From Pseudomonadota bacterium (GTDB taxonomy: Bacteria; Pseudomonadota; Gammaproteobacteria; Burkholderiales; Gallionellaceae): a DNA stretch of 64,000 nucleotides. The stretch covers positions 62,001 through 126,000 of the forward strand of contig JAJYLY010000001.1 of NCBI GenBank assembly GCA_021787435.1. The letters are read 5' to 3'. Shown in pieces: positions 17,493-27,036 of the stretch. Made by a program: the position numbers and the translations under genes. The notes beneath the pieces were generated by a model. It did not search any database, was not told where the DNA came from, and saw only the letters and a program-made list of their open reading frames with translations. Each line of letters starts with the position of its first letter. Position 1 is the first letter of the stretch.

Positions 17493-20400
17493 GCGCCATG
17501 GGTCCCGATACCACACGTAAGTTTACCGACCTGTTCGTCCACCGCCCCGTACTTGCCACAGTCATAAGCTTGGCAATACTAGTGCTGGGCTTGCGGTCCA
17601 TAGGACTGTTACCAGTATTGCAGTTTCCTTATACGCAAAATGCGGTGGTCACAGTCGCAACAGCTTATCCTGGTGCTGATGCCAATCTGGTCGCAAGCTT
17701 TATCACCACCCCTCTCGAAAATGCAGTCGCCCAGGCCAATGGGGTCGACTACATGACCTCGAATAGCGTGCAAGGAATCAGCACCATTACAGCCAATCTA
17801 CGGCTGAACTATGACCCCGACAAGGCGCTGACCGAAATCAACACCAAGGTCAATGCCGTGCTCAACCAGATGCCGCCCCAGGCGCAAAAACCGGTACTTA
17901 ACGTTAGCATCGGTCAGACCATTGATGCAATGTATATCGGCTTCTACAGCGACGTGCTCAAACCCAATCAAGTCACTGACTATCTGCTGCGTGCAGTTCA
18001 GCCAAAACTGCAAGCTATCGATGGCGTGCAGATGGCTGAACTGCTCGGCGCCAAGAATTTCTCCTTGCGTGCCTGGCTCGACCCGCAGAAACTGGCCGCC
18101 ACCGGCCTGACCGCAGCCGACGTCTACAGTGCACTCAGCAACAACAACTTCCTCTCGTCCAGCGGACAGACACGTGGTCAGATGATCCAGATGAATCTGA
18201 ACGCTTCGACCTCTCTGCATTCTGCCGATGAATTCCGCGCCATTATTCTCAAGCAACAGAACAATAACATCGTGCGTCTGGGCGATATCGCACATGTCAG
18301 CCTCGGCTCGGACGATTACGACAGCAGCGTGGCATTCGATGGGCGAAAAGCGGTTTACATCGGCATCCAAGTCGCGCCCAGCGCGAACCTGCTCGACGTG
18401 ATCAAGCGGGTACGCGCCGTAATGCCCAGCATCCAGTCCCAGTTGCCCAACGGCCTCAATGCCAATGTGGTGTACGACTCGACCAAGTTCGTCAATTCCT
18501 CCATCGACGAAGTCATCAAGACCCTGACCGAAGCGGTAGGCATCGTTACCTTGGTCGTATTCATCTTCCTAGGTTCACCGCGTTCGGTGATGATTCCGGT
18601 CATCGCTATTCCGCTGTCGCTGATTGGCACCTTCACTTTCATGCTAGCGCTGGGCTACTCGATCAACTTGCTCACCCTACTCGCGCTGGTGCTTGCCATC
18701 GGCCTAGTTGTGGACGATGCCATCATCGTGGTAGAAAACGTCAGCCGCCATCTTGAGGAAGGGTTCAGTCCGTTCGATGCCGCCATCCAGGCAGCACGCG
18801 AGCTCGCCAACCCAATCATAGCCATGACCATCGTGCTGGTGGCCGTATACGTCCCGATCGGCTTCATGAGCGGCCTGACCGGCGCGCTGTTCACTGAATT
18901 CGCTTTCACCTTAGTCGGCGCCGTCACCATGTCGGCCGTCATCGCCCTGACTCTGTCGCCGATGATGTGCTCGAAACTACTTCGCGCACCCAAACAAGAA
19001 GGGGGCAATTGGATCGACCACCTCGTGCTGTGGCTCGACCGCAAGTTCGCGCTGCTCGATCATGCCTATGAACGTCGCCTCGACGGCGTGCTCAACCACC
19101 TGCCGGTGGTGATAGTGTTCTCTATCCTGCTGTTGGGTGGCATCTACTTCCTTTACACCACATCGATGTCAGAACTTGCGCCACAGGAAGATCAGGGAGT
19201 GCTGATCGCCATGACTTTCAGCGCCCCCGATGCTAGCCTGCAGCAACGCGAAACGCAGACTACTGCCATTCGCGACGTGTTCAACCGCCACAGAGAAACT
19301 GAACACATATTTCAACTCGACATGCCGACGCAGATCATCAGTGGCATGGTGCTCAAGCCGTGGAATCAGCGCACCATGAATGCCAATGTGCTGCAACCAC
19401 AAGTGCAACAAGAACTCAATAGCATTGCCGGCTCCCAGAACGCTGTTTTCCAGCCGCCCCCCCTTCCCGGCGCGCGTGGCTTCCCAGTCCAGTTCGTTCT
19501 GACCACTACCGAGCCTTTCGCAAAACTGTATAACGTATCGCAGAAATTCCTCCAGGAAGCCATGAAGTCAGGCAACTTCATTTTCCTGCAGTCGGACCTA
19601 CGCATCGACCTGCCACAGGTCACTGTGGTGATCGATCGCGACAAGGCCGCTACGCTAGGACTGTCAATGGCCGACATCGGCAATTCGCTATCAACCCTGC
19701 TAGGCGGAAACTATGTCAACTATTTTGACATGGCTGGCCGTTCATATAGAGTCATTCCACAGGTGCAGCAGCGTTTCCGTCTAAACGCCGATCAGCTTAA
19801 GCAATATTACCTGCGCAGCACCAACGGCAACATGGTAGCGCTATCCAATGTGGCGCGTCTGGAAACCTCGACTGAACCGGAAACGATCAACCACTTCCAG
19901 CAGCAAAATATGGCGACGATTCAAGGTGTTAACTACCCAACCGTATCTCAGGGGCAGGCACTGTCCTACCTAAAGAATCTGGCGCAACGCACATTGCCGC
20001 CCAACTACAGCTTCGACTACTCAGGACCATCGCGTCAGTACATTCAGGAATCAGGTGGTCTGCTATTCACATTCTTCTTCGCGATTATCATCATCTTCCT
20101 TGCACTGGCTGCGCAGTTCGAAAGCTTTCGCGACCCGATCATCATCCTGGTTTCAGTACCCATGTCAATTGCTGGTGCACTGATCTTCATCAACCTCGGC
20201 ATCGGTGGCGCCTCGCTCAATATTTACACCGAGGTCGGTCTAGTAACTTTGATTGGCCTGATTTCCAAGCACGGTATTCTCATCGTTGAGTTCGCCAACA
20301 ACCAACAACGCGCCGGCCTGCCCAAGCGTGACGCCATCAGAAAGGCTGCCGGACTGCGCCTAAGGCCTATCCTAATGACCACAGCGGCCATGGTGCTCGG

Positions 20401-20569
20401 CGTGGTGCCACTCATCATTGCACACGGAGCCGGGGCAGTCAGCCGCTTCAACCTTGGCTTGGTCATCGCCAGCGGGCTGTCGATCGGCACACTGTTCACC
20501 CTATTCGTCGTGCCCGGCATGTACATGCTGATGTCCACCGACCGCAGCAAGCAGCCCCACCCTGCTTGA
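17489..20569 (+). CDS. RND multidrug efflux permease (HAE1 family), 3' end redefined by an IS
   Basis: 1026 residues, inner-membrane proton-driven pump. N-terminal TM1 (FVHRPVLATVISLAILVLG), periplasmic docking domains, the TM4 proton-relay motif LAIGLVVDDAIIVVEN with two Asp, and the second TM repeat (ITE-like LNIYTEVGLVTLIGLISKHGI). Resembles MexK/MuxB/VexB-type pumps. The stop codon TGA at 20567-20569 is also the first three bases of an IS terminal repeat, so the native C-terminal tail was probably replaced. All twelve TM segments appear intact, so the pump may still work. Confidence 0.95.
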   Translation: MSAMGPDTTRKFTDLFVHRPVLATVISLAILVLGLRSIGLLPVLQFPYTQNAVVTVATAYPGADANLVASFITTPLENAVAQANGVDYMTSNSVQGISTITANLRLNYDPDKALTEINTKVNAVLNQMPPQAQKPVLNVSIGQTIDAMYIGFYSDVLKPNQVTDYLLRAVQPKLQAIDGVQMAELLGAKNFSLRAWLDPQKLAATGLTAADVYSALSNNNFLSSSGQTRGQMIQMNLNASTSLHSADEFRAIILKQQNNNIVRLGDIAHVSLGSDDYDSSVAFDGRKAVYIGIQVAPSANLLDVIKRVRAVMPSIQSQLPNGLNANVVYDSTKFVNSSIDEVIKTLTEAVGIVTLVVFIFLGSPRSVMIPVIAIPLSLIGTFTFMLALGYSINLLTLLALVLAIGLVVDDAIIVVENVSRHLEEGFSPFDAAIQAARELANPIIAMTIVLVAVYVPIGFMSGLTGALFTEFAFTLVGAVTMSAVIALTLSPMMCSKLLRAPKQEGGNWIDHLVLWLDRKFALLDHAYERRLDGVLNHLPVVIVFSILLLGGIYFLYTTSMSELAPQEDQGVLIAMTFSAPDASLQQRETQTTAIRDVFNRHRETEHIFQLDMPTQIISGMVLKPWNQRTMNANVLQPQVQQELNSIAGSQNAVFQPPPLPGARGFPVQFVLTTTEPFAKLYNVSQKFLQEAMKSGNFIFLQSDLRIDLPQVTVVIDRDKAATLGLSMADIGNSLSTLLGGNYVNYFDMAGRSYRVIPQVQQRFRLNADQLKQYYLRSTNGNMVALSNVARLETSTEPETINHFQQQNMATIQGVNYPTVSQGQALSYLKNLAQRTLPPNYSFDYSGPSRQYIQESGGLLFTFFFAIIIIFLALAAQFESFRDPIIILVSVPMSIAGALIFINLGIGGASLNIYTEVGLVTLIGLISKHGILIVEFANNQQRAGLPKRDAIRKAAGLRLRPILMTTAAMVLGVVPLIIAHGAGAVSRFNLGLVIASGLSIGTLFTLFVVPGMYMLMSTDRSKQPHPA

Positions 20570-21069
20570 ATCGCCCCGGGAATCATGGAGGCTCTATTAT
20601 CTTAGTAAAATAGAGCCATCATGAAAAAATCAAACAAATTTTCACCAGAAACCCGGGAGCACTACGTGCGCATGGTGCAGGAGCAACGCAAGGAATACCC
20701 CTCACTGTGGGCGGCTATAGAATCGCTGGCGCCAAAGGTGGGTTGCACACCTCACACCCTGCTTGAATGGGTACGCAAATATGAAATAGATAACGGCACG
20801 CGAGAGGGCGTTACCACTGAAGAGCGTGAACGCATCAAGAGCCTTGAGCGCGAGGTCAAGGAGCTTAGGCGGGCCAATGAAATATGGAAAATGTTAAGTT
20901 GGCAACCCTCGAATGGGTGGCCTGGTTCAACAATCAGCGACTGCTTTCCTCAATCGGCTATATCCCTCCGGCAGAAGCTGAGGCCGAATATTATCAGCGA
21001 CTTGCCAAACCGTTTTCCAATGTGACTTAACTTAAACCAAACGGCCTCCACAAAACTCGGGGCGATTCA
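20567..21069 (+). mobile_element. internally deleted IS3-family element with terminal inverted repeats
   Basis: Left end begins TGAATCGCCCCG and continues to TGGAGGC; the right end is its imperfect reverse complement (GCCTCCA ... CGGGGCGATTCA, ending at 21069). Length is about 0.5 kb against roughly 1.2-1.3 kb expected, because the middle of the transposase is deleted. A GGCTCTATT/AATAGAGCC hairpin precedes orfA. No clear target duplication is visible. A second left end of a related element lies at 58445. Confidence 0.85.
20621..21030 (+). pseudogene. IS3-family transposase, OrfA joined to OrfB tail by internal deletion
   Basis: OrfA starts at ATG 20621 ([19 protein letters not shown], a helix-turn-helix, then leucine-zipper-like [18 protein letters not shown]). 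After about 20890 the sequence jumps to the OrfB C-terminus in another frame: [21 protein letters not shown] and YYQRLAKP, ending at the TAA at 21028-21030. The DDE catalytic core is absent, so it cannot transpose itself but might be mobilised by a full-length relative. Confidence 0.85.
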
Positions 21070-21163
21070 ATCCAGCCAAACAAACGACTGCTATCGCCGC
21101 CGTACGATATATGGCTAGAGAAGTTTCAAGTTTCTTGTACATATGTATCCCGTAGCCGGTCTT

Positions 21164-22162
21164 TCATCCTTCACGCAAAAGGCGGAAGATCAGCCATGCT
21201 GATATCAATGTCAAAGTAGAAGAAACCAGAAACAATACCCAGAAACCAACATCGCTTTCCTTGAAAGGTATACCACCGACGTTCATGCCGAAGAGCGCGC
21301 CCACCACGGTCATGGGCAATGACATAACAGTCACGGAGGTCAATATGAACAGGCTGTGATTGGTTTTTTCCCCAACGCGCGCTGCGATATCTTCCTCCAG
21401 CAGACTAATGCGCTCCTGCAGATTCATCATGTCCCGTATCGCCACCGAGAAATTCTCCGTGGCAAATTGCAAGTAATCCAATTCCTCGTCCTTCGCCCAT
21501 TTGGGCGGACGGCTCACTATCCTGAAGATAGAATCGGGTTCGGGCGCGAGCAGCCTCTGCAGCCTTATGAGATCGCGGCGAAAGTGGCCGAGGGATGAGC
21601 GCTTTGGCAACTTGTTTCGCTGGAGTTTACCCTCGATTTCGTTCGCAGCATCGGCGATCTTGTGCAGGATTTCAAACAAGACATCCGCCTGTTCGGAAAG
21701 AAGCTGCGTGACCAGCGAAAGCGGGCTGGGAAAGGCCTGCTTGGAAACGACCAGTTTGACGAGTTCATCGACCGAGCGAAGCGGCTTGTCCCATGCACTC
21801 AAGAGCCAGTGCTGGCGCAGGCTGACCCAGAGAGTTGCGATTTCCGGCTCCTTACCGTTCGCATCGTAATTCACGTCATTCATCACGGCGAAGAGTCCAT
21901 GGTGCCTGCGAGTGAGGCGTGAAGAGCGCCGCTCCTCATGAAGTGTATCCCTGAAAGTCATGTTGAGTTCGAGATATTGCAGCCAGCGTTCTTCAATGCC
22001 ATGAGGGCTGTCAAAGTGCAACCAGATATATTCCCGTTCCGGATGAACCGGAAGTTTCAGCCAATCGAGTGCAGTTTTCTCATCCAGAAGCTTGCCCTTT
22101 CCTTCGCCGGGAAAGAGGTAGCAAAAGACAAGTTTGGCAGGTTGGTTTGGCTGTAAACTCAT
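21164..22162 (-). CDS. zntB: CorA-family zinc transporter ZntB
   Basis: 332 residues; CorA-type pentameric metal channel/transporter. A large cytoplasmic N-terminal funnel (WLHFDSPHGIEERWLQ, TLWVSLRQHWLLSAW) is followed by a long stalk helix and two C-terminal TM helices with the pore signature GMNVGGIPF, the form typical of ZntB rather than Mg-transporting CorA. Family role: zinc transport. It is transcribed toward the IS element. Confidence 0.88.
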   Translation of the reverse strand: MSLQPNQPAKLVFCYLFPGEGKGKLLDEKTALDWLKLPVHPEREYIWLHFDSPHGIEERWLQYLELNMTFRDTLHEERRSSRLTRRHHGLFAVMNDVNYDANGKEPEIATLWVSLRQHWLLSAWDKPLRSVDELVKLVVSKQAFPSPLSLVTQLLSEQADVLFEILHKIADAANEIEGKLQRNKLPKRSSLGHFRRDLIRLQRLLAPEPDSIFRIVSRPPKWAKDEELDYLQFATENFSVAIRDMMNLQERISLLEEDIAARVGEKTNHSLFILTSVTVMSLPMTVVGALFGMNVGGIPFKESDVGFWVLFLVSSTLTLISAWLIFRLLREG

Positions 22163-22532
22163 GGCTGAAGTTCGCTAAACATAACTTAATTTAATATTGT
22201 AACCTGACACCTATTGAAGCATTCTATCCAACTTAAATTGGAATTACTGGCGGTTTTGCAATCGTAATGAATGGAGTTCATTGAAATTCGCAGTTCAAAG
22301 ATGATCCACTTGGCTGCAGTCGGGCGTGAAGCGATCATTCCAGACTGTGTTGTCAAATGTCCGCAATGGCCGAAGCAGCCTTCCATATCTCTCGCCGTGC
22401 TGACAGTTCATAGCTCATTGGCTCACCGACCATCAATTTTACGGCTGTCTGTTGATACCACGACAGGCAGCACCCTCCAGCACCTTACCATTATCTGCAC
22501 TCGAAGACTTAACGGTACTAAGTTACAGCATT
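22163..22532. other. intergenic, no gene recognised
   Basis: 370 bases between zntB and the hepT remnant. AT-rich near zntB (its promoter region), otherwise no convincing coding potential, RNA gene or repeat. An open frame on the plus strand has no homology I recognise. Confidence 0.5.
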
Positions 22533-22893
22533 TTAGTCTTCATTGTTTACATCATTGCGAACAGCACGTAGTTGCTTCAATAAATCCGGGAACGCCCTCT
22601 GCACCGTGTCCCACACCACATCAAAATTGATCTCAAAGTAGCCATGGGCGATTCGATTGCTCATTCCACGCATACTGCGCCATAGCACTTCCGGATGTGA
22701 TTCAGCAAGTCTGGCATAACGGTCCATCACCTTAGTCGCGGCCTCACCAACAATGATGCAGCTTATGATGACAGCCTGCTGAGTACGTTTGTCAATAAGA
22801 AAATCCCTTATTCAAACCATCAATGAAGCTGCACGCATCCGTTGCGGCTCGCTGCATGTGATCGATATAGTCAGGAAGGCGATTTTCACTCAT
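22533..22893 (-). pseudogene. HepT-like toxin (DUF86), frameshifted
   Basis: Starts at ATG 22893 overlapping the mntA-like stop by 4 bases: SENRLPDYIDHMQRAATDA, then an extra G in the GGG run at 22805-22807 forces a stop. Removing one base restores DFLIDKRTQQAVIISCIIVG and joins the downstream half with MSNRIAHGYFEINFDVVW, the HepT RNase/nucleotide-binding Rx4-6H region. HepT is the HEPN toxin of MNT-HepT systems. A sequencing indel in a homopolymer is possible but the reading as given is broken. Confidence 0.75.
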
Positions 22894-23132
22894 ACCGCCT
22901 GTGCCTCAACAAGCACCTGAGCACGAAACTTTGACGACAGATCTCCTGGGGTCAGCAGATCGACGTGAACACCCCGTAAGGATTCCAGTTCGGCATACAT
23001 GCCTCCCATGTCAAATAGGGTTTCGCCAGGCAACACATCAACCAGCAAATCGAGGTCACTGCCGTCTTCGTCAGTGCCGTGAAACACGGAACCAAAGATG
23101 CGAGGGCTCGCTGTACGAAAGCGGCCTGCCAC
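22890..23132 (-). CDS. MntA-like minimal nucleotidyltransferase (antitoxin of MNT-HepT)
   Basis: 80 residues with the nucleotidyltransferase signature GSVFHGTDEDGSDLDLLVD (GSxxxG...SDxDL) and a second acidic HVDLL. In MNT-HepT modules MntA poly-AMPylates HepT near its HEPN active site. The start is uncertain: GTG 23132 is used here, and the frame extends a few codons further without ATG, so the N-terminus may be truncated. 4-base overlap with the broken hepT shows the original operon. Confidence 0.75.
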   Translation of the reverse strand: MAGRFRTASPRIFGSVFHGTDEDGSDLDLLVDVLPGETLFDMGGMYAELESLRGVHVDLLTPGDLSSKFRAQVLVEAQAV

Positions 23133-23330
23133 CTCGCGAATAGCGCCTCTTTTGAGATTAAGAACAACTTATGGCTTCATAAACGCCTGCTCTGATCGAA
23201 AGTCTTTGAAGTGGCAGGCAATTAAGAATAGCATACCAAGAACAGTGAGAACCAGAAAACATGTGCCCCTAGATTCGCAAGGTATGAGCGGTTTTATTTT
23301 ACTGATATTCATTGATCAGAGGAGAAAAAC

Positions 23331-23960
23331 ATGAATACCGTATATATTCCCGATGGTCAGGTGAAACTTAGCGGAGAGCTGCATGTGCCGAAAAATGCAA
23401 ATGGCATCGTGCTGTTCGCGCACGGCAGCGGCAGCAGCAGGTTCAGTCCGCGCAACACCTATGTCGCAAGAGTGCTGCAGCAGCAAAACATAGGCACGCT
23501 GCTGTTCGATCTATTGACGCCGGAAGAAGACCAGGATTATGCGGCGCGCTTCGATATCTCACTGCTCGCACGCCGCCTGATTGCGGCGACGAACTGGGTG
23601 AAAAAGGAGAATCTGCAACTGGGCTATTTCGGCGCGAGCACCGGCGCTGCTGCAGCGCTGCTTGCAGCCGCCACAGAGGATAATGAGATCTCTGCCATCG
23701 TGTCGCGCGGCGGACGCCCCGACCTTGCTGGAGAGATGGCGTTAAGCCGCGTGAAATCGCCCACCCTACTCATCGTGGGCAGTTTGGACGACGTCGTGAT
23801 CGAATTGAACCGCGAAGCCTATGCGCTGATGAACTGCGAGAAGCACCTGATACTGATATCTGGAGCGACCCATCTGTTCGAAGAACCGGGCACGCTGGAG
23901 CAGGCGGCAAAAAACGCCGCCGGCTGGTTCGCCAAACATTTCGCCTCCGCTACTGCCTAA
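23331..23960 (+). CDS. alpha/beta hydrolase of the dienelactone hydrolase type
   Basis: 209 residues, ATG 23331 preceded by GAGGAG. Oxyanion region LFAHGSGSSRFSPRN, nucleophile elbow GYFGASTGAAA (Ser), a candidate acid in GSLDDVV and catalytic His in SGATHLFEEPG. Substrate unknown. Its 3' end overlaps by 11 bases the convergent phosphoribosyltransferase gene; in many genomes these two families are neighbours or fused, suggesting a shared but undefined task. Confidence 0.85.
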   Translation: MNTVYIPDGQVKLSGELHVPKNANGIVLFAHGSGSSRFSPRNTYVARVLQQQNIGTLLFDLLTPEEDQDYAARFDISLLARRLIAATNWVKKENLQLGYFGASTGAAAALLAAATEDNEISAIVSRGGRPDLAGEMALSRVKSPTLLIVGSLDDVVIELNREAYALMNCEKHLILISGATHLFEEPGTLEQAAKNAAGWFAKHFASATA

Positions 23961-24564
23961 GCAGTTCGACCACTTCCTCGTCCTCGACCTGATCGAATGC
24001 CTGGTAGAACTGGCCTACCGCATAAAAAGGATCGGGCGTATCGAGGCATATCACTTCATCCGCATAGGGTGTTATTTTTTCCAGCGTGTCAGTGGGCGCG
24101 ACGGGCACGGCACAGATGAGCTTCTCTGGGTTCTTCGCACGTAGCGCATGAAGTGCTGCGATCATCGTCGAGCCCGTTGCAAGCCCGTCGTCCACCACGA
24201 TCACGATGCGCCCTGCAGGATCAATCGGCGCCCTTATCGGCGTATAGCTTGCGCGCCGCTCGCGCATCACGGAAAGCTGGGCCGCCTTTTCTTCCGCCAA
24301 ATATTTTTCCGAGAGTTCCCTTGCATAGCTTGAAAGATAGGTCCAGCCCGTCTCATCCACCGAGCCGATGGCGAATTCCGGATTGCCCGGGGCGCGCAGC
24401 TTGCGCACCAGCACCACATCCAACTCGCCATCCAGCGCCTTTGCGATGATCTTTCCCATCGGCACAGCACCCCTAGGGATTGCCAGCACCAGTGGATGCT
24501 TGCCGCGATAATGTTCGAGTGCATGAGCCAGTTTATTTGCCGCATCCTGACGATCTCGAAACAT
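23950..24564 (-). CDS. phosphoribosyltransferase family protein
   Basis: 204 residues of type I PRTase fold. The PRPP-binding motif VIVVDDGLATGST is intact, preceded by AIPRGAVPMGKIIAKAL and VRKLRAPGNPEFAIGSV, a set seen in the stand-alone PRTase often encoded beside or fused to dienelactone-hydrolase-like enzymes. The base substrate is not known for this group. ATG 24564 has AGGAGA. Confidence 0.85.
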   Translation of the reverse strand: MFRDRQDAANKLAHALEHYRGKHPLVLAIPRGAVPMGKIIAKALDGELDVVLVRKLRAPGNPEFAIGSVDETGWTYLSSYARELSEKYLAEEKAAQLSVMRERRASYTPIRAPIDPAGRIVIVVDDGLATGSTMIAALHALRAKNPEKLICAVPVAPTDTLEKITPYADEVICLDTPDPFYAVGQFYQAFDQVEDEEVVELLRQ

Positions 24565-24607
24565 GACAGTTCTCCTTTCGGATAAAAATCATAAAATTCA
24601 TACTGTT

Positions 24608-27022
24608 TCAGCGCATATGCTTGCGGGCGGGCTTGGGATGCTCGGATGCCCAGCAGGCGCGACGGTAGGCCTGCAGGGTCTTCTGCGCGCGGCCCAGCAC
24701 ACTGGCATGCGGATAATTCCCCTCGGCATCCGGCTCGCCCGCATCCGCCCCCATCAAGATCGCCATGCCGGGATTCACATGCTCCACCGCATGGATATGA
24801 AACAAGCCCTGCTCCACCGCCTCTATGACCTTGCGGTCCAGCATCAGATGGGAACGGTTGCGCAACGGGATCAGCACCCCCTGCCGGCCATTCAGGCCCA
24901 CTGACAGACAGGCCTGGAAATAGCCTTCTATTTTCTCGTTGATCCCACCCACCGGCAACACTTCGCCATGCTGGTTGACAGCACCCGTCACCGCGATGCC
25001 CTGCCTGAGCGGCAAGTCAGACAAGGATGAAAGCAACGTATAAAGCTCCGCGCAGGATGCCGAATCCCCCTCCACACCATTGTATTCCTGTTCGAAAACA
25101 ACAGAGGCGTTGAGCGCCAGGGGTGCGATGCGGTGAAACAGTGCGGACAGATAGTTTTGCAGTATCAACACGCCCTTATCGTGGATGGGGCCGGACATCT
25201 CCACTTCGCGCTCAATATTGAGCAGGCCGTCGCTGCCTGCAAAGGTGCGTGCGCTGACCCTCATAGGATAACCAAAACGGTAGTCGCCAAGATCGATCAC
25301 GGTAAGCCCGTTGAGCTGCCCTATCTTCTCTCCCGTGAGGCTAATCAACACTTCTCCATCCCTGATCGACTCCTGCATGCGCCGAGCGGGATAATCGTGA
25401 CGTTCGATGCGCGCGGCAAGCGCTGCTTCCACATCAAGAACTTCGACAAGGATGCCGGAACGCTGCTTGCAAAGCGCTGCGCTTTCCACGAGCTGTCCTT
25501 CGACATGCGAAAAAATCGCGCTCTGCCGCGCCTGATCATCCACTGCCCGGTGCGCCTCTTCCAGAAGCCGCGCGACAGCGACTGACGAGAAGTGCGGCAA
25601 GCCAAGGTTTTTGCAACTGTGGGCAACGAATATGCCGAAGGCACGGCGAGTCTCGTCGGATGATGAAAAGCTCTCGGCAAAATCCACCTTCACCCTGAAG
25701 CGGCGCGCAAACTCGGGATCCTCTTCCTGCAGCTCGTAATATTGCTCACGCGAGCCTATCAGCACGATCTTGACTTCGACCTCCACCGTCTCCGGTTCCA
25801 GTGATACCGCCGAAATCGGCGCAAATGCGGTGCCCGGCTCTTCTATCTGCAGCCTGCCGCTGCGCAAGAATCGCCGCAGTTTTTCCCACACCAGCCCGTC
25901 CACCAGAAGATCGCGCAGGTGCAAAAGCAGAAATCCGCCATGCGCTTTCAGCAGGCTACCTGCACGAATGCGGGAAAAATCCGTCACCAGTACATCGTTC
26001 TCGCTCTGATATTCGATACTGCCGAACAGCGACCTGAACAAAGGATTGTCTTCGATGATCACTGGCGCGCCATCAAGGCCGCCATTATCCACCACCAGAT
26101 TGACGCGATAGCGGGAGAGCACGCTTGCCAGCTCTTCCTGTCGGCTTGCCTCGTCCGCGTCCGTTGGCTCGAACAGCTCGAGGTTTTCGAGCACATCCTG
26201 CGCCACCTGGTCGAGATACACGCCAAGCTTGATCGCATCCATGATCTGCTTTTTGAACTGTCCGCGGATTTTCTGCATTTCGCCATCGAGCAGCGCACCC
26301 ACCAGCTTGCGCCGCAACGATGCCAGCGCATCGTTCATCGCTTTCTCCATTGGACGCGTCCTGTCCAGAAAACGTGTGATCTCGGCGCGCAGTTCTTGTT
26401 CCGACTTCTCGATCCCGGCGCGGCGCTCTCTAGATAATGCCAGCATTTCGCTCTCGGTCAGGGGATGTTTGTTTTCGTCCAGCAAGGTGAACACCAGGTG
26501 CCCCGACTCTCGATGCAAAGTGAATCCGCGCGCCTCTGCAAAAGCATCCAGCTCGGCGTATACGCTCGCTTCTTCTTCCTTGTACTTTTTTTCGATGTGC
26601 AGACTCTCGTCCTTGAAATCCTGCCTGTTCAGTCGCTGCGGAATTTCCATCTGCAGCGACCTTGTCATCTCTGCCATGAATTGGCGCAGCACGCGCCCCT
26701 GCCCTGCCGGCAGGCGCAGCGCGCGCGGCCGCTCAGGCTGGTCGAAATTGTGCAGAAAACAAAGATCGGGCGGAGCTGCTTTCTGCCTAGCTGCATCCTG
26801 CATTGCCTGCTTCAGAAGCGACGAACGCCCGCTGCCCACTTCGCCAAGCACGAACAGGTTGTAATCGGGCTGGTCCATGGAGAGGCCAAAGCGGGCAGCG
26901 ATTTGCGCGCGCTCCTGGCCTATCCAGGGCAGGGGGTGTTCCTGCATTTCAGACGTATCGGAAAAGCCCAATCTGTCAGGCTCTATGGTCAAGCGCAGCT
27001 CGGCGGGCTCAAGGGTTGTCAT
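24608..27022 (-). CDS. Lon-related ATP-dependent protease (LonB/YcbZ-like)
   Basis: About 804 residues. N-terminal P-loop-like segment FVLGEVGSGRSSLLKQ, inserted long coiled coil (roughly 150-280), a AAA lid region, and a C-terminal Lon protease domain with catalytic Ser in EGDSASCAEL and Lys in GGINEKIEGYF. Lacks the Lon LAN substrate domain. Related to the AAA_32/YcbZ group of putative proteases. Start ATG 27022 is favoured; a TTG at 27040 overlapping the hypB stop is an alternative. Directly downstream of hypB. Confidence 0.85.
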   Translation of the reverse strand: MTTLEPAELRLTIEPDRLGFSDTSEMQEHPLPWIGQERAQIAARFGLSMDQPDYNLFVLGEVGSGRSSLLKQAMQDAARQKAAPPDLCFLHNFDQPERPRALRLPAGQGRVLRQFMAEMTRSLQMEIPQRLNRQDFKDESLHIEKKYKEEEASVYAELDAFAEARGFTLHRESGHLVFTLLDENKHPLTESEMLALSRERRAGIEKSEQELRAEITRFLDRTRPMEKAMNDALASLRRKLVGALLDGEMQKIRGQFKKQIMDAIKLGVYLDQVAQDVLENLELFEPTDADEASRQEELASVLSRYRVNLVVDNGGLDGAPVIIEDNPLFRSLFGSIEYQSENDVLVTDFSRIRAGSLLKAHGGFLLLHLRDLLVDGLVWEKLRRFLRSGRLQIEEPGTAFAPISAVSLEPETVEVEVKIVLIGSREQYYELQEEDPEFARRFRVKVDFAESFSSSDETRRAFGIFVAHSCKNLGLPHFSSVAVARLLEEAHRAVDDQARQSAIFSHVEGQLVESAALCKQRSGILVEVLDVEAALAARIERHDYPARRMQESIRDGEVLISLTGEKIGQLNGLTVIDLGDYRFGYPMRVSARTFAGSDGLLNIEREVEMSGPIHDKGVLILQNYLSALFHRIAPLALNASVVFEQEYNGVEGDSASCAELYTLLSSLSDLPLRQGIAVTGAVNQHGEVLPVGGINEKIEGYFQACLSVGLNGRQGVLIPLRNRSHLMLDRKVIEAVEQGLFHIHAVEHVNPGMAILMGADAGEPDAEGNYPHASVLGRAQKTLQAYRRACWASEHPKPARKHMR

Positions 27023-27036
27023 GTCATCAGTGCGGG

